In this document: one piece after another, positions 43,844 through 54,589 of the stretch
How positions within the stretch are numbered: position 1 is the first letter of the stretch
Layout: each line of letters opens with the position of its first letter
Source: Thermosynechococcaceae cyanobacterium Okahandja
Lineage (GTDB): Bacteria > Cyanobacteriota > Cyanobacteriia > Thermosynechococcales > Thermosynechococcaceae
Direction: 5' to 3'
Assembly: GCA_041530395.1 (NCBI GenBank)
Contig: CP136945.1
Location: 1,054,001-1,118,000 of the forward strand
Length of the DNA: 64,000 bases
The notes under the pieces: model-generated
What the model was told of the DNA's origin: nothing
The model's input: the letters and a program-made list of their open reading frames with translations, nothing else
The model's database searches: none
Program-made: the position numbers and the translations under genes

Positions 43844-44770
43844 CTAGTGGGTGCGCGCCGTAATATAGTCCGCGATCGCCTGTAGGGGGACCGCCGCCGC
43901 ACCGTAGCCCCCTAACTCTGCCTTGGCCTCCGCCACAAGCCGCTCCGCCTCTTGGCGCGATTTTTCTAGCCCCCACAGCCGCGGGTAGGTCATTTTTTGG
44001 GCAGCCACATCCTTGCCCACGGTTTTACCGAGGACATCCCGGGTAGAAGTAATATCAAGAATATCGTCCACAATTTGGAAGGCAAGGCCAATGTTAGCGG
44101 CATAGCGGGAGAGCCGCCCCAAGGTTGCCTCGTCTGCCCCTGTTAACAGCGCTCCCGATAGCACCGATGCCTCTAGCAGCGCGCCGGTTTTGTGGGAGTG
44201 AATAAAGTGCAGGGTCTCTACGCCAATGTTGGTTTGGCCTTCACACTCTAGATCCACCACTTGCCCCCCCACTAATCCCGTTGCAGCCACCGCGTGGCCG
44301 AGGCGCGCAACAATTTTTAACAAATATTCCGCTGGCACATTTTGGGTCTGCTCCACCACGTACTCAAAGGCATAGGCGAGGAGGCCATCCCCGGCCAAAA
44401 TAGCAATGTCCTCGCCATATACCTTGTGGTTTGTCAGTTTGCCGCGCCGATAGTCGTCGTTATCCATGGCGGGCAAATCGTCATGGATCAAGGACATGGT
44501 GTGAATCATCTCTAGGGCACAGGCGGTGGGCATCGCCATGGCAATGGTTCCCCCGAGCAGTTCACAGGTGGCCAAGCAAAGAATGGGGCGCAGTCGTTTG
44601 CCGCCCGCCATCAGCGAATAGCGCATCGCATTGTAAATTTTTTCCGGGTAGCTGACGGGTAGGGACGCTTCCAATGCCGCTTCCACTAAGGCTTGGCGTT
44701 CTTTTAGGTAGGCCTTCAGGTCAAAGTTGCCAGCAGTGTCGCGAACTTGGGGGGGGTCGGCGGAAATCAT
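43844..44770 (-). CDS. crtE: Geranylgeranyl diphosphate synthase
   Basis: 308 residues. The two Asp-rich motifs of short-chain trans-prenyl synthases are DDLPAMDND and DDILD, and the substrate-binding GGKRLRP is present. [29 protein letters not shown] is in the typical context. The enzyme supplies C20 chains for carotenoids, phytol and quinones. It is 10 nt downstream of folD. Length and motifs match cyanobacterial CrtE. Confidence 0.94.
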   Translation of the reverse strand: MISADPPQVRDTAGNFDLKAYLKERQALVEAALEASLPVSYPEKIYNAMRYSLMAGGKRLRPILCLATCELLGGTIAMAMPTACALEMIHTMSLIHDDLPAMDNDDYRRGKLTNHKVYGEDIAILAGDGLLAYAFEYVVEQTQNVPAEYLLKIVARLGHAVAATGLVGGQVVDLECEGQTNIGVETLHFIHSHKTGALLEASVLSGALLTGADEATLGRLSRYAANIGLAFQIVDDILDITSTRDVLGKTVGKDVAAQKMTYPRLWGLEKSRQEAERLVAEAKAELGGYGAAAVPLQAIADYITARTH

Positions 44771-44780
44771 TGGGGGCTCC

Positions 44781-45761
44781 TCATCGTGCAGGCTGTTCCG
44801 GGGCGGACAACTGGAGTAACTGGGTGAGCCGATTGTGACGGCTACAATAGCTCCATACTGTATTGTGCAACAACATGGCCACTGTCATCGGACCCACGCC
44901 TCCGGGAACCGGTGTAATATAACTGGCCACTTGGCAGGCGGCATCGTAGTCCACATCGCCCCAGAGGCTAAATTTACCGTCAGGGCGCTGGATGCGATTA
45001 ATGCCCACATCAATGACGATGGCATCGCGGCGAATCATGTCGGCACTAATGCAGCGGGGACGACCGATGGCCGTGACTAAAATGTCGGCAGTGCGGGTCA
45101 GGTCGGCGAGGTTGCGGGTGCGGGAGTGGGCGATCGCCACCGTGGCATTGGCATTTAAGAGCATCAGGGCGAGGGGTTTGCCCACCAAAACACTGCGTCC
45201 TACCACCACCGCTTGGCGACCGGTCACATCAATCTTGTAGGCGCTCAGGAGTTGCATCACCCCGGCAGGGGTACAACTGCGCAGCCCCGGCTCATCCCGC
45301 ACCAGACGGCCTAAGTTTTCGGGGTGCAGGCCATCCACATCTTTGTCGGGTTGGATAGCGTAGAGTAATGGCCGCGGGTCAAGGTGGGGGGGCAAGGGCA
45401 ATTGCAGCAAAATACCGTCCACCCGCTCATCGGCATTTAACTGGGCAATTTTAGCCAACAGATCCGCTTCTGAGGTGCTGGCGGGCAAGTGGGCACCAAA
45501 GGAGCGAATGCCGACCCGTCCACAGGCCTGTTCCTTGGCGCGCACATATACCGCACTGGCGGGGTCATCCCCCACCCGCAACACGGCTAACCCGGGGGGT
45601 CGCCCCAATTCGGGTTTGAGGGCCTGCACTTGGGCTGCTAGTTGCGCCTCGATGGATTGAGCTAGAAGTTTACCGTTTAGGGTCGTGGGAAGATGCTCAG
45701 CCAAGGGAAATCCGATCCAAAACTGACGTGAGGGCAGCAGGAGAGGCAATTGCGGTGCCAC
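44781..45761 (-). CDS. folD: Methylenetetrahydrofolate dehydrogenase/cyclohydrolase
   Basis: 326 residues from a GTG at 45761. Family similarity begins only at [18 protein letters not shown] near residue 25, and a TTG at 45704 would give 307 residues, closer to the usual ~285; the true start is unsure. Motifs are [15 protein letters not shown] (catalytic Lys), [45 protein letters not shown] and [20 protein letters not shown]. It interconverts one-carbon folates with NADP. Confidence 0.93.
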   Translation of the reverse strand: MAPQLPLLLPSRQFWIGFPLAEHLPTTLNGKLLAQSIEAQLAAQVQALKPELGRPPGLAVLRVGDDPASAVYVRAKEQACGRVGIRSFGAHLPASTSEADLLAKIAQLNADERVDGILLQLPLPPHLDPRPLLYAIQPDKDVDGLHPENLGRLVRDEPGLRSCTPAGVMQLLSAYKIDVTGRQAVVVGRSVLVGKPLALMLLNANATVAIAHSRTRNLADLTRTADILVTAIGRPRCISADMIRRDAIVIDVGINRIQRPDGKFSLWGDVDYDAACQVASYITPVPGGVGPMTVAMLLHNTVWSYCSRHNRLTQLLQLSAPEQPAR

Positions 45762-45806
45762 ACCGTAGTGTACAGGAAAATGGGATCCAACCGCGCTCTT
45801 CTGGGG

Positions 45807-47372
45807 TCAAGCGGCGATGAGGGCGGCCAATAGCTCCGGCTTGGGGCGCTCCTGTAAGGGGTCAAGGTGGGGCTGTAGAACCTGTTGCAACCATTGTCTC
45901 AAGTGGGCTTGGCACTGGGCTTGATTAGTGATGGTGGCAGCCACAAAGTAGCGATCGCCCCCCTCTGGGGCAGGCACCAGAATACCGGCCTGCTGGCAGT
46001 TGGCTAAGGCCGCTTCCACCTGAGTCTGGGGCAGTTGAGTTCCAGTGGTTTTGCCAAAGAGAGCCGCCAATTCCTCTAACCGAGCCGCCACATCGCGGTG
46101 CTCGAGCAACCAGGGCAGCACTTCGGCAAGGGCGGTAGGGGTCGCTAACGTACAGCGCGCTTGCGCCAACAGCGCCCGATAGGTGGACAAGCTATGGAGG
46201 GGACGCTTCTCGAAGTTGGGCATCACCGTTGCCCCGGGGGGGAGCGACTCCCGCAACCCGAGTTTCAGTTGATTGGGGCTGCCTTGGGGATAAAACAGAC
46301 AAAACACCGTGTTTTTGCACACGTAACGCAAATACTCGGAAAATTTCACCATCCCCAGTTGCAGGATGTGAAAGCGGGGCAGCAGAACTTGCACGGCTCC
46401 CTGCACTTTGCTAAGGGCTAGCCCCTCTTGGCGCAGCAGCGCAGCACAGTGGGGATCGCGACGGTACCACTCCAAAATTTCGCGGGTTTTGGCGATCGCC
46501 CCTTCAGCCTGTTGGGTCGGGTTCGGATCAAGATCAGCGCAAAGCCGCCGATTATCTGGATCTACAGGCAGGACTCCCCCTGCTACTAACGGGGGTTCAG
46601 GGGGTGGGGTGGCGGTGCGGGGCAGGCGCTGTGTCCCTCGTTCTTTGAGGGTGGGGTCAGGAATATGGACAAAGGCATCACAGATGGCTTGGAAACTTTT
46701 ACCAGCGGCATCTTCGTAGGCGCAACCGATAACCGTTTTGCCGTACTGGCGCAGTTTTTTAGCTAGGGAACCAAAGCCCCCATCCCCCGAGACAATCACG
46801 AAGGTATCGAGGCTGGGGTGTTGGAAAATAATATCCACCACGTCAACGGCCAACTGAATATCCGCGGCATTCTTGCGATTTTCGTAGGAAAACCCAAAAA
46901 CCTGCACCGGCTCAATCCCCAGTTGATGCATCTCCCGCCGCAGGGAGCCTAGGCGCGTATCGCTCCAGTTGGCGTAGGCGCGCTGCAGCAGCACCCGCCC
47001 GATGGGATAGGCGGCTGTCAGCTTCTCCTGAATGGCCTTCAGGGAAATTTTGGCCACATCCGCCGCTTTGATGTTGTAGCCCTTAATTAGATTTTCAACG
47101 TCGTAAAAAATGGCGGTGCGATGACCGGAGGGCTGGTTTAACTGGGCTTCAAGCTCAACCAGTTGGCGTTCAATGGGGTCTAGGGCACTCTTGAGGGTCT
47201 GGAGCGTTAAGTTGGCAGACCGGGAATGATGGCGGGTACTCAGCCAACTGCCCACCAGTGCCCCCGCTGAACTGGCCGCCACAAGGGGAAGTGGCCGCCG
47301 CACCAAGGCGATCGCCACCGAACCAGCCACTAGCGCCCCCACCGGAGGTATCCACCACTGCTGCCACCGCAT
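45807..47372 (-). CDS. Membrane-anchored NYN-domain RNase-like protein with OST-HTH-like region
   Basis: 521 residues. Residues ~5-45 contain one or two short hydrophobic segments. The NYN/LabA-type PIN-like domain (about 85-240) has the acidic residues: TAIFYDVENLIKGYNI, KNAADIQLAVDVVDI and VIVSGDGGFGSLAKKLRQYG. After a Pro-rich linker, a region with LLRQEGLALSKVQGAVQVLLPRF, then KFSEYLRYVCKNTVFCLF, looks like an OST-HTH/LOTUS RNA-binding domain, and a second winged-helix-like stretch ends the protein. By family I infer RNA cleavage or binding at the membrane. A small conserved gene sits 3 nt upstream. Confidence 0.78.
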   Translation of the reverse strand: MRWQQWWIPPVGALVAGSVAIALVRRPLPLVAASSAGALVGSWLSTRHHSRSANLTLQTLKSALDPIERQLVELEAQLNQPSGHRTAIFYDVENLIKGYNIKAADVAKISLKAIQEKLTAAYPIGRVLLQRAYANWSDTRLGSLRREMHQLGIEPVQVFGFSYENRKNAADIQLAVDVVDIIFQHPSLDTFVIVSGDGGFGSLAKKLRQYGKTVIGCAYEDAAGKSFQAICDAFVHIPDPTLKERGTQRLPRTATPPPEPPLVAGGVLPVDPDNRRLCADLDPNPTQQAEGAIAKTREILEWYRRDPHCAALLRQEGLALSKVQGAVQVLLPRFHILQLGMVKFSEYLRYVCKNTVFCLFYPQGSPNQLKLGLRESLPPGATVMPNFEKRPLHSLSTYRALLAQARCTLATPTALAEVLPWLLEHRDVAARLEELAALFGKTTGTQLPQTQVEAALANCQQAGILVPAPEGGDRYFVAATITNQAQCQAHLRQWLQQVLQPHLDPLQERPKPELLAALIAA

Positions 47373-47375
47373 ACG

Positions 47376-47714
47376 CTAAACACCATACCACCACTGGCGA
47401 TCGCGTCTCTCGAGGCGGACCCAGTAGAGCGTCATCACCATCACGGTATTGGTTTCGCGATGATACACCGCATAGCTAGGATGGCGTTTGGTGGCACCAT
47501 CCACCACCAGCCGCCGACCAATACGCCGCCAACTCGGTTCTTTACTGCGCCAAGCAAGGCGACAGCAGGGCCAAGGAAGCTGCTCGCGATCGAATAGGCG
47601 ACAGCACGGCCCCACGACCTCGTAGCTAAAGGAGTAGCCGGGGCTGTAAAAGGCGTGGCCAGCCACCCATGCAGGTGGCGAGGGGGGTAGGTCAGCAGTG
47701 ACGATATGGGGCAT
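47376..47714 (-). CDS. Small conserved protein upstream of the NYN gene
   Basis: 112 residues from the ATG at 47714 (MPHIVTADLPPSPPAWVAGH). It is rich in Cys, Trp and Arg (PWPCCRLAWRSKEPSWRRIGRR) and has no membrane helix. I do not recognise a family. An overlapping ORF in another frame exists, but this one is adjacent to and in register with the NYN gene start (3-nt gap), which favours it. Function unknown, perhaps linked to the NYN protein. Confidence 0.5.
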   Translation of the reverse strand: MPHIVTADLPPSPPAWVAGHAFYSPGYSFSYEVVGPCCRLFDREQLPWPCCRLAWRSKEPSWRRIGRRLVVDGATKRHPSYAVYHRETNTVMVMTLYWVRLERRDRQWWYGV

Positions 47715-47794
47715 AGAGGCTGCGCCGCGGGCATCACACAATAGCTACTGGTAGAAACAGGAGGGTGGGAGCGTTGGGGTTACACTACGGGCAA

Positions 47795-47866
<72 letters not shown>

Positions 47867-47938
47867 GCAAGGCGATTTCTCATTATAGACGATCTTGCTG
47901 ATAATACTACTTAGTTAAGTTAGGGGAACGGGGGGGCG

Positions 47939-48169
47939 ATGTACTTGGATCAGCTACCACTGGAGAGCACAGCTCGCATTACGGCAATTCAAGGGGATGC
48001 AGCATGGCAACGCCGCTTGGCCGCCTTGGGGATTGTGGTGAACCAGACCGTGACCCTTTTGCGGCGCGCCCCCTTTAGCAACACTTTGGCAGTGCGGGTG
48101 GGGTTCCTGACGGAGGTGGCTCTTCGTGCCAAGGATGCCGCCACCATTGCCGTAGAGCAGGTATCCTAG
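47939..48169 (+). CDS. feoA: FeoA-domain protein
   Basis: 76 residues. MYLDQLPLESTARITAIQGDAAWQRRLAALGIV, then TLLRRAPFSNTLAVRV, matches the SH3-like FeoA fold, the small cytoplasmic partner of the FeoB Fe2+ transporter. No feoB is adjacent, so it may act as a free FeoA or have another role. It lies alone between tRNA-Cys and clpB. Confidence 0.85.
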   Translation: MYLDQLPLESTARITAIQGDAAWQRRLAALGIVVNQTVTLLRRAPFSNTLAVRVGFLTEVALRAKDAATIAVEQVS

Positions 48170-48243
48170 GAAGCGTAGCAGTTCTCTATTTGTAGCTCAC
48201 TCTACTTTTTTGCTGATTTTTTCCTGAACCGACACCATCCCCT

Positions 48244-50925
48244 ATGCAACCCACTGACCCGACAAAGTTTACCGACAAAACATGGGAGGCGATCGTTAAA
48301 TCACAGGATGTGGCGCGGGAGTACCGCAGCCAGTACCTTGAAACGGAGCATTTGCTGATTGCGGTGCTCCAGGACGAAGGGCTAGGACAGCTTATTCTAG
48401 AGCGGGCGGATATTGATACCGACTGGGTGCTGAAGCGGTTGATGGATTTTGCCAAGGGGCAGCCCCGGGTGCCGGGGGGAAGTGAACTGTACTGTGGCCG
48501 CAGCTTAGATGCCCTGTTAGATGAGGCCAATCGTCTGCGCCAAGAGCAGGAAGATCAGTTTATTTCCATTGAGCATATTTTGCTGGCCTTTGTGGGCGAT
48601 CGCCGTATTGGCCAGCGCCTGTTCCGTGCCCTCAATTGCGATCGCGACCAGTTGGCCGCCAGCGTTAAAGCCATCCGCGGTGCCCAAAAAGTTGCCGACC
48701 AAAACCCCGAAAATAAGTACGCTGCCCTCGAAAAATACGGTCGTGACCTCACCGAAGCTGCCCGTCAAGGGAAGCTCGATCCGGTGATTGGCCGCGATGA
48801 AGAAATCCGCCGCGTGATTCAGGTGCTCTCCCGCCGCACCAAAAATAACCCCGTCCTGATTGGTGAGCCGGGGGTGGGCAAAACTGCCATTGCCGAGGGT
48901 CTTGCCCAGCGCATTATCAACGGCGATGTGCCCGAGTCCCTAAAAAACCGCCGCCTGATCTCCCTTGATCTGGGGAGCTTAGTGGCGGGAGCCAAATTTC
49001 GCGGCGACTTTGAAGACCGTCTCAAGGCGGTTCTGCACGAGGTCACCCACTCCGACGGTCACATTGTCCTGTTTATTGATGAGTTGCACACCGTTGTTGG
49101 CGCGGGTGCGAATCAAAACTCCTCCATGGATGCCAGTAATTTACTCAAGCCGATGCTGGCGCGGGGGGAACTCCGCTGTATTGGCGCTAGCACCCTTGAT
49201 GAGTACCGCAAGCACATTGAAAAGGATGCGGCTCTTGAGCGGCGGTTTCAGCAGGTCTATATTGGCCAGCCCTCAGTCGAAGATACGATTTCTATTTTGC
49301 GGGGTCTCAAGGATCGCTACGAAATTCACCACAACGTTAAAATTACCGATTCGGCGCTTGTGGCGGCGGCGCTGCTCTCGGACCGCTACATTAGCGATCG
49401 CTTCTTGCCGGACAAAGCCATTGACTTGGTGGATGAAGCGGCAGCGAAGCTAAAAATGGAAATTACCTCTAAACCGGCGGAGCTGGAAACGATTGAACGC
49501 CGCCTGATGCAACTGGAGATGGAGAAGCTCTCGCTGCAACAGGAAGAAAACCTAAGCCTGAGTAAGGTACCGCTGCAAGCCACTCGCGATCGCCGTCAGC
49601 GGATTGAGGCGGAAATTGCCGAACTGCAACCGCGCCAAAAAGCCATGCAGGAGCGCTGGCAGGCAGAAAAAACCCTCCTCGAGCGGATCAACAGCCTCAA
49701 GGAAGAAGAAGATCAAGTGAAGCTGCAAATTGATCAGGCGGAGCGCGACTACAACCTGAACAAGGCAGCGCAGTTAAAGTATGGTCGCCTCGAAGCCCTA
49801 CAGCGGGAACTGGAGGCCACCGAAGCCCAACTGTTGGAATTGCAGGCCACCGACACCACCTTCCTGCGGGATCAGGTTACCGAGGCGGATATTGCCGAAA
49901 TTGTGGCCAAGTGGACGGGGATTCCGCTGCAAAAACTCCTTGCCTCCGAGCGCCAAAAACTGCTGCAACTGGAGGCGGTTCTGCACCAGCGGGTGATTGG
50001 CCAACAAGATGCGGTGGCTGCGGTGGCCGCTGCCATTCGCCGTGCTCGGGCAGGCATGAAAGACCCCGCCCGTCCCATTGGCTCGTTCCTGTTTATGGGA
50101 CCAACAGGGGTGGGTAAAACGGAGTTGGCGCGTACCCTTGCCGATGCCCTCTTTGATGATGAAAGTGCCCTCGTGCGCATCGACATGTCCGAGTACATGG
50201 AAAAACACGCCGTCTCCCGCATGATTGGTGCCCCTCCCGGCTACGTCGGGTTTGACAGCGGTGGCCAACTGACCGAAGCCATCCGCCGCCGACCCTACGC
50301 GGTGGTTCTCTTTGATGAAGTTGAAAAAGCCCACCCAGAAGTCTTTAATGTGTTGTTGCAGGTGCTTGACGATGGCCGCATTACCGACTCCCAAGGTCGC
50401 ACCGTTGATTTTCGCAACACCGTCATTATTATGACCAGCAACTTGGGCAGTGAGCACATTTTAGATGTCGCTGGGGATGAAAGCCGCTACGAAGAAATGC
50501 GGCAACGGGTGCTACAAAGTGTGCAAAAGTATTTTCGACCAGAATTCCTCAACCGCATTGATGACCTCATTTTGTTCCATGGCTTAGGGCGGCAGGAGCT
50601 GATGCAGATTGCCCAAATTCAACTGCGGCGGGTGGAAGCCCTCCTTGCCGATCAAAAAATCCGCTTACAATTTACGCCTGCGGCACTCGATCACCTTGTG
50701 GCGGCGGGGTTTGATCCGGTTTACGGTGCCCGCCCCCTCAAACGCGCCATTCAGCGGGAAATTGAAAATCCTCTGGCCGTCAAGCTCCTTGAAGAAACGT
50801 TTACCTCGGGAGATACCATTTTGGTGGATGCGGTTGATGGCCAACTCACCTTTGAGCGGGTCACTCCCGCGGACGCAGGTCTTGACCAACCGAGCGGAGT
50901 TGCCAGCGGTTCTGGACGTAGCTAA
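48244..50925 (+). CDS. clpB: ATP-dependent chaperone ClpB
   Basis: 893 residues, a little longer than typical (~860-875). Seen in order are the N domain ([21 protein letters not shown]), NBD1 with Walker [10 protein letters not shown] near residue 206 and Walker [14 protein letters not shown], the coiled-coil middle domain (about 410-530) and NBD2 with GPTGVGKTE near residue 618 and [13 protein letters not shown]. The ClpP-binding IGF/L loop is absent, so it is a disaggregase. ClpB with DnaK rescues heat-aggregated proteins, vital for a thermophile. It converges on and overlaps a small membrane gene by 65 nt. Confidence 0.96.
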   Translation: MQPTDPTKFTDKTWEAIVKSQDVAREYRSQYLETEHLLIAVLQDEGLGQLILERADIDTDWVLKRLMDFAKGQPRVPGGSELYCGRSLDALLDEANRLRQEQEDQFISIEHILLAFVGDRRIGQRLFRALNCDRDQLAASVKAIRGAQKVADQNPENKYAALEKYGRDLTEAARQGKLDPVIGRDEEIRRVIQVLSRRTKNNPVLIGEPGVGKTAIAEGLAQRIINGDVPESLKNRRLISLDLGSLVAGAKFRGDFEDRLKAVLHEVTHSDGHIVLFIDELHTVVGAGANQNSSMDASNLLKPMLARGELRCIGASTLDEYRKHIEKDAALERRFQQVYIGQPSVEDTISILRGLKDRYEIHHNVKITDSALVAAALLSDRYISDRFLPDKAIDLVDEAAAKLKMEITSKPAELETIERRLMQLEMEKLSLQQEENLSLSKVPLQATRDRRQRIEAEIAELQPRQKAMQERWQAEKTLLERINSLKEEEDQVKLQIDQAERDYNLNKAAQLKYGRLEALQRELEATEAQLLELQATDTTFLRDQVTEADIAEIVAKWTGIPLQKLLASERQKLLQLEAVLHQRVIGQQDAVAAVAAAIRRARAGMKDPARPIGSFLFMGPTGVGKTELARTLADALFDDESALVRIDMSEYMEKHAVSRMIGAPPGYVGFDSGGQLTEAIRRRPYAVVLFDEVEKAHPEVFNVLLQVLDDGRITDSQGRTVDFRNTVIIMTSNLGSEHILDVAGDESRYEEMRQRVLQSVQKYFRPEFLNRIDDLILFHGLGRQELMQIAQIQLRRVEALLADQKIRLQFTPAALDHLVAAGFDPVYGARPLKRAIQREIENPLAVKLLEETFTSGDTILVDAVDGQLTFERVTPADAGLDQPSGVASGSGRS

Positions 50926-51130
50926 TGCCACCGCTAACAAGGGCGGCAGCCATTAACACGCCAATCGCGGGCATAAAGAGGGGTTCCCATAGGCGCAGCC
51001 ACACCTCAAAGCCTAGGGGCATGGCCAGCGATCGCCCCAGCAGTGCCACCACAAACCAGCCAAAACTCGCCAAGACAAAGAAGGTATCTGCCACTAGGAA
51101 CCAACTGATCATCTGCCGCAGGCGGCTCAT
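50861..51130 (-). CDS. Small two-helix membrane protein
   Basis: 89 residues. Helices at about 8-30 (ISWFLVADTFFVLASFGWFVVALLG) and 45-70 ([25 protein letters not shown]). Its last ~20 residues are encoded across the clpB 3' end (65-nt convergent overlap). It starts 3 nt after the stop of the TPR gene, which suggests an operon with the Fe-S cluster genes. No family recognised. Confidence 0.55.
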   Translation of the reverse strand: MSRLRQMISWFLVADTFFVLASFGWFVVALLGRSLAMPLGFEVWLRLWEPLFMPAIGVLMAAALVSGGISYVQNRWQLRSVGQDLRPRE

Positions 51131-51133
51131 TCC

Positions 51134-51577
51134 TTAACCTCCTAGCACCCACTGCTCAACCCGCTCAAGACTCGGCCAGTCCGGTTTACGTTGGTGGCCA
51201 TCGGTAAAATTTTCTAGGACTTCTTGACGCAGTTCGGCTACTGCCGCCACAAGGGTTTGCGCCAGTTCAACGTGGGGGCGTACCCCCTTTTGCCCCGTCT
51301 CCAGCATGGCGATCGCCAAGTTAATGCGGGCTTGGGGATCTTCGGGGTTTAGTTTGACAGCCTTTTGGGCTGCTTTGTAGGCGGATTGGGGCTTATCCTC
51401 CAGCAGGTACAGCCATGCCAAACAGGTCCAAGCGGCACTACTTTTGGCTGCCCGCTGACAGATTTCTTTGAATTCGGGAATCAGTTCCGCGGCGGGCGCT
51501 CCTGCCTTATAGCGGGCGATCGCCTCTTGGAACTGGCGTTCAATCTCACTGAGAGGCTGAGAGGCTTCAACGGTCAA
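51134..51577 (-). CDS. TPR-repeat protein
   Basis: 147 residues. Two clear tetratricopeptide units occur: SAAWTCLAWLYLLEDKPQSAYKAAQKAVKLNPED and PQARINLAIAMLETGQKGVRPHVELAQTLV. It is a helical scaffold without enzyme motifs. It lies 12 nt downstream of the IscA/SufA-like gene and 3 nt upstream of the small membrane protein, so a helper role in Fe-S assembly or complex formation is a guess. Confidence 0.75.
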   Translation of the reverse strand: MTVEASQPLSEIERQFQEAIARYKAGAPAAELIPEFKEICQRAAKSSAAWTCLAWLYLLEDKPQSAYKAAQKAVKLNPEDPQARINLAIAMLETGQKGVRPHVELAQTLVAAVAELRQEVLENFTDGHQRKPDWPSLERVEQWVLGG

Positions 51578-51589
51578 GGGATTCGCTCC

Positions 51590-51946
51590 TTAAGCAGAAA
51601 ACGAGGTGCCACAGCCACAGGTCTGGGTGGCATTCGGGTTGGTAAACTTAAAGCCGCCACCAATGAGGGCATTGCTGTAGTCCAAAACCAAACCGTAGAT
51701 GTAGAGCATACTCTTGGGGTCTGAGACCACCTTAAAGCCATCGTAGTCAAACACTTGATCATCCTCGCGGATATTGGCCGGATCTTCAAAATCCATCGTG
51801 TAGGACATCCCCGAGCAGCCCCCTCCCTTCACGCCAACCCGCAGACACAGGTCTTGGCCGTGCTTTTGCCGCAGTTCTAGAACGTGTTGCAGCGCTGCAT
51901 CGGTCATCATAATGCCCTTGGCCGGCTGTGTTGCTTGCGTCATCAC
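51590..51946 (-). CDS. A-type iron-sulfur cluster carrier (IscA/SufA/ErpA-like)
   Basis: 118 residues. The three conserved Cys are in GGGCSGMSY and the C-terminal CGCGTSF. DPKSMLYIYGLVLDYSNALIGGGFKFTNPNA is the standard HesB-like stretch. The protein hands Fe-S clusters to targets. Upstream, on the same strand, is lpdA; no nif/isc/suf core genes are adjacent. The exact subtype is not decided. Confidence 0.92.
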   Translation of the reverse strand: MMTQATQPAKGIMMTDAALQHVLELRQKHGQDLCLRVGVKGGGCSGMSYTMDFEDPANIREDDQVFDYDGFKVVSDPKSMLYIYGLVLDYSNALIGGGFKFTNPNATQTCGCGTSFSA

Positions 51947-51999
51947 CCACTCCTCCAGTGACGGATCGTGTTAGGGTACCGCTTTTATGGTAGCAAAGC

Positions 52000-53436
52000 T
52001 CAGGGATGGGCGATCATCTCGTGGGCACGCTTAAAGGCTTCGTCGAGAACCTCCGAGAGCGTGGGGTGCGTGTGTACATTAAAGGCCAAGTGGCTCACGC
52101 TTTGGCGATCGCGAATGGCATTGGCCGCCTCCTGAATCAAATCTGAGGCATGGAGACCAAAAATATGCGCCCCCAACAGTTCCCCTGTATCGGCTCGGAA
52201 AATAATTTTAGCTAGGCCATCGGTTTCCCCTTCCGCCAGCGCCTTCGAGTTCCCCTTAAAGTAAGTGCGCGCCACCTGCACCTTAAACCCTTCCTTTTGG
52301 CCAAGCTCGCGAGCCTGAGGTTCAGTTAGACCCACAAAACTCATTTCAGGATGGGTAAACGCTGCCGCCGGAATACTGCGATAATCCACCGCGTAGGGGC
52401 GACCCACAATTGCCTCGACTACTGCAATTCCTTGGGCCGAGGCTGCATGAGCCAGCATCATTTTGCCCGTGGCATCGCCAATCGCCCAGAGGTGGGGCAC
52501 CGGTTCCCCCTCACAGGTCACCGCCAAGTAGTCATCCACTGGAATAAAGCCACGGCGATCTAAACTCACCCCCACCGTTTCAAGACCTAAATCTTCCGTG
52601 GCAGGAATCCGGCCTGTGGCCACTAGGCAGGCATCGACCTCGAGTACCTCCACCACCTCCTTGGTTTTGGTATCTGCCAGTTCAATGACGACCGGCGTGC
52701 CCGGAATCACTCGCTTGGCCAACATTCCGCTGTAGGTTTCAATGTCGCGGGGGGCAATCAGCACCCGCTGCGCCTGCTTGGCAATATCGGGGTCAAACGT
52801 GGGCATCAGTTGATCAAGGGCTTCAATCATTGTCACTTCGCAGCCCAAGGCCGTATAAATATCGGCAAATTCAAGACCAATGTAACCACTGCCAATAATA
52901 GCCACCCATGGCGGCAGCCAATCCAGCTTAATGGCATCGTCACTGGTATAGACCGTTTTGCCATCCACCTCAATCCCCGGGGGCACCCAAGGCACCGAGC
53001 CAGTGGCAATAATAATATCCTTGGCGGTAATGGTCTTTTCGCCCTTGGGGGTTTGAATACTCACCTTTTGCGAGCCAGCGATTTTACCGCGACCAATGAG
53101 GGTATCCACCCCAAGGCGCTTGAGGCTGTTGGTGAGGTCACTGCGAATTTTCTTCACCAGATTATCGGCATGGGTGGCAACCCCCGCCCGATCCACGTTG
53201 ACGGCACCCAACTGAATGCCCAGAGCTTTCCAGTGACTGGCTTGGCGGAGTTCACGCACCCGCCCCGCCGCCGCGAGTAATGCCTTCGAGGGAATACAGC
53301 CGCGATTGACACAGGTACCCCCCATTTCGGCAGCTTCCACAATGGCGGTTTTTAAGCCCACACTAACGGCGTGGAGGGCAGCCCCATGGCCACCCACACC
53401 CGCACCCAAAATCACGAGATCGTAGTCAAAACTCAA
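52000..53436 (-). CDS. lpdA: Dihydrolipoyl dehydrogenase
   Basis: 478 residues from a TTG at 53436 ([18 protein letters not shown]) that has GGGAG 8 nt upstream; an ATG at 53487 adds 17 unrelated residues. It is the E3 flavoprotein of pyruvate dehydrogenase and the glycine cleavage system. Landmarks are the FAD motif [13 protein letters not shown], the redox site [13 protein letters not shown], the NAD motif [27 protein letters not shown], and the C-terminal catalytic HTHPTLSE (His-Glu). Its long CxxxxC-following sequence fits the cyanobacterial/plastid type. gcvH, a partner, is at 33947. Confidence 0.95.
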   Translation of the reverse strand: MSFDYDLVILGAGVGGHGAALHAVSVGLKTAIVEAAEMGGTCVNRGCIPSKALLAAAGRVRELRQASHWKALGIQLGAVNVDRAGVATHADNLVKKIRSDLTNSLKRLGVDTLIGRGKIAGSQKVSIQTPKGEKTITAKDIIIATGSVPWVPPGIEVDGKTVYTSDDAIKLDWLPPWVAIIGSGYIGLEFADIYTALGCEVTMIEALDQLMPTFDPDIAKQAQRVLIAPRDIETYSGMLAKRVIPGTPVVIELADTKTKEVVEVLEVDACLVATGRIPATEDLGLETVGVSLDRRGFIPVDDYLAVTCEGEPVPHLWAIGDATGKMMLAHAASAQGIAVVEAIVGRPYAVDYRSIPAAAFTHPEMSFVGLTEPQARELGQKEGFKVQVARTYFKGNSKALAEGETDGLAKIIFRADTGELLGAHIFGLHASDLIQEAANAIRDRQSVSHLAFNVHTHPTLSEVLDEAFKRAHEMIAHP

Positions 53437-53765
53437 GGATGATTCTCCCAGCCCATTTGATTGACCGCAGCAGTGCTCCAACTGCATTTTCTTAGCTTAT
53501 CAGAGGGAAGAGCTAGATGATGGGGGCGGGTTATCTTGCTCTAGTCCTAAGTTCTAGGTGCGGCTCCTCTGCTGCCCCATCGGTTACCCAAACGACCTTG
53601 AAGAGGGCTGAAGGGCGCGATCGCGCTCAGGCAGTGGCTATGATAGACAACAGTCGTTGGGGTCTTAAGTCAGGTTTCGATGGCTCAGTCGGCCATTTCA
53701 CGGTGAGGCATGATGCGACGGCGGGACCAAACGTGATGCCCCTAAGGGACTCTGTTTGCAGCAGT
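53437..53765. other. Intergenic region between lpdA and the methyltransferase remnant
   Basis: About 330 nt. An open frame runs through 53517-53765 in phase with the remnant downstream, but its residues match nothing I know and lack the family start. I see no RNA gene or convincing promoter. The lpdA promoter should lie near 53450-53520. Confidence 0.35.
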
Positions 53766-54365
53766 ATGAATGCGGTCGAAATCGAAGACGCCGTTTCCCA
53801 GCTTGCCGAAGCTCCCTTTGCTCCAAAGGAGTGTCCGTTTGCCTTTCTAGAAGCTTTACGAGCGAGTCCAGCAACCACACGGCATACGGTGAAATTTATC
53901 CTAGCAACGGACGGCCAAAGTTTTGAGGCGGAAAATTTGATGGAGTTAATGAAAGAGAACTCCGACTGGGAGCAGCGTCGGGAGGATGTCACCCCTTTTA
54001 TGGCTCGTCTTGTCTTCTGCTTCTTTGCGGAGGATACGAATATCTTCCCCAAAACGACTAAGGGGGAGGGGCTATTTACCAGTACAGTGGCGCAGATAAG
54101 TGCTGGCGATGCCTCGAATACCCACACGGTACTGGCAGAGATGTTCCGGGCGATGGGTACACCGGTGAACGAGCGGCAGGCAGCAGGGATTCGCAGTTGG
54201 GCGAATAAATTTCCCTACGTGAATTTGAGGTTTCCCCCTTTCAAACCACACCCGAAGAATTCATGGAGGAAATCAGCCGTGGTTAGCCGCTGGGTGGTGA
54301 ACGCCTCGCCGTACTTTAGCCATAATCGTGCTAGCAAAACAAATGGGATACACTTTATCCGTTAA
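53766..54365 (+). pseudogene. Decayed DNA methyltransferase (MmeI-like N-terminal part)
   Basis: From the ATG at 53766 the frame reads MNAVEIEDAVSQLAEAPFAP, followed by ECPFAFLEAL, which I recognise as the beginning of MmeI-type methyltransferases (N-terminal domain of large restriction-modification proteins). LRASPATTRHTVKFILATDG, then DWEQRREDVTPFMARLVFCFFAEDTNIF and FPYVN..., continue in the correct order, but large pieces between them are missing, so it has internal deletions. After ~200 residues it ends; the methylase and target-recognition domains are gone. Family proteins are ~900 residues. No function is expected from this fragment. It heads an accessory region. Confidence 0.75.
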
Positions 54366-54492
54366 GCAGGATTTAGCCCTGCTGTACTTTCACAAGCGAT
54401 CGCACTGGCCGGAGAGGAATAACACCTGATCGCATGGACAGCGAATTTCCCTTAGCCAGAGAAGCGCACGATTTGCCTATGGCAACGCTAAG
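54366..54492. other. Remnant spacer in the accessory region
   Basis: Between the methyltransferase fragment and the first repeat copy. It contains short open stretches in several frames and nothing recognised. Confidence 0.3.
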
Positions 54493-54589
54493 CGATCGCA
54501 ACGACGGAGGGCTGAGCGCATTGACATCGATCGCCGCTTCAAAAACGATACCGAGCGACTAGAGAAGCTGTTTAAGCTGTATGCCAAAA
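54493..54589 (+). repeat. Direct repeat, copy 1 (left of the MntA/HepT pair)
   Basis: A ~97-nt segment, the first 81 nt of which differ from copy 2 (55390-55470) at only two positions (54549 T/C and 54567 G/A); the last 16 nt are more diverged. Both copies are in the same orientation, about 0.9 kb apart, and enclose the toxin-antitoxin genes. Confidence 0.9.

Noticed and set aside
47441-47737. A second ORF overlapping the small gene upstream of the NYN protein
   Set aside because: It is in another frame, ends away from the NYN start and has a less natural composition; the frame ending at 47376 is preferred.
49798-50457. A 219-codon ORF antisense to clpB
   Set aside because: Lies within a conserved AAA+ domain; translation has no family features.
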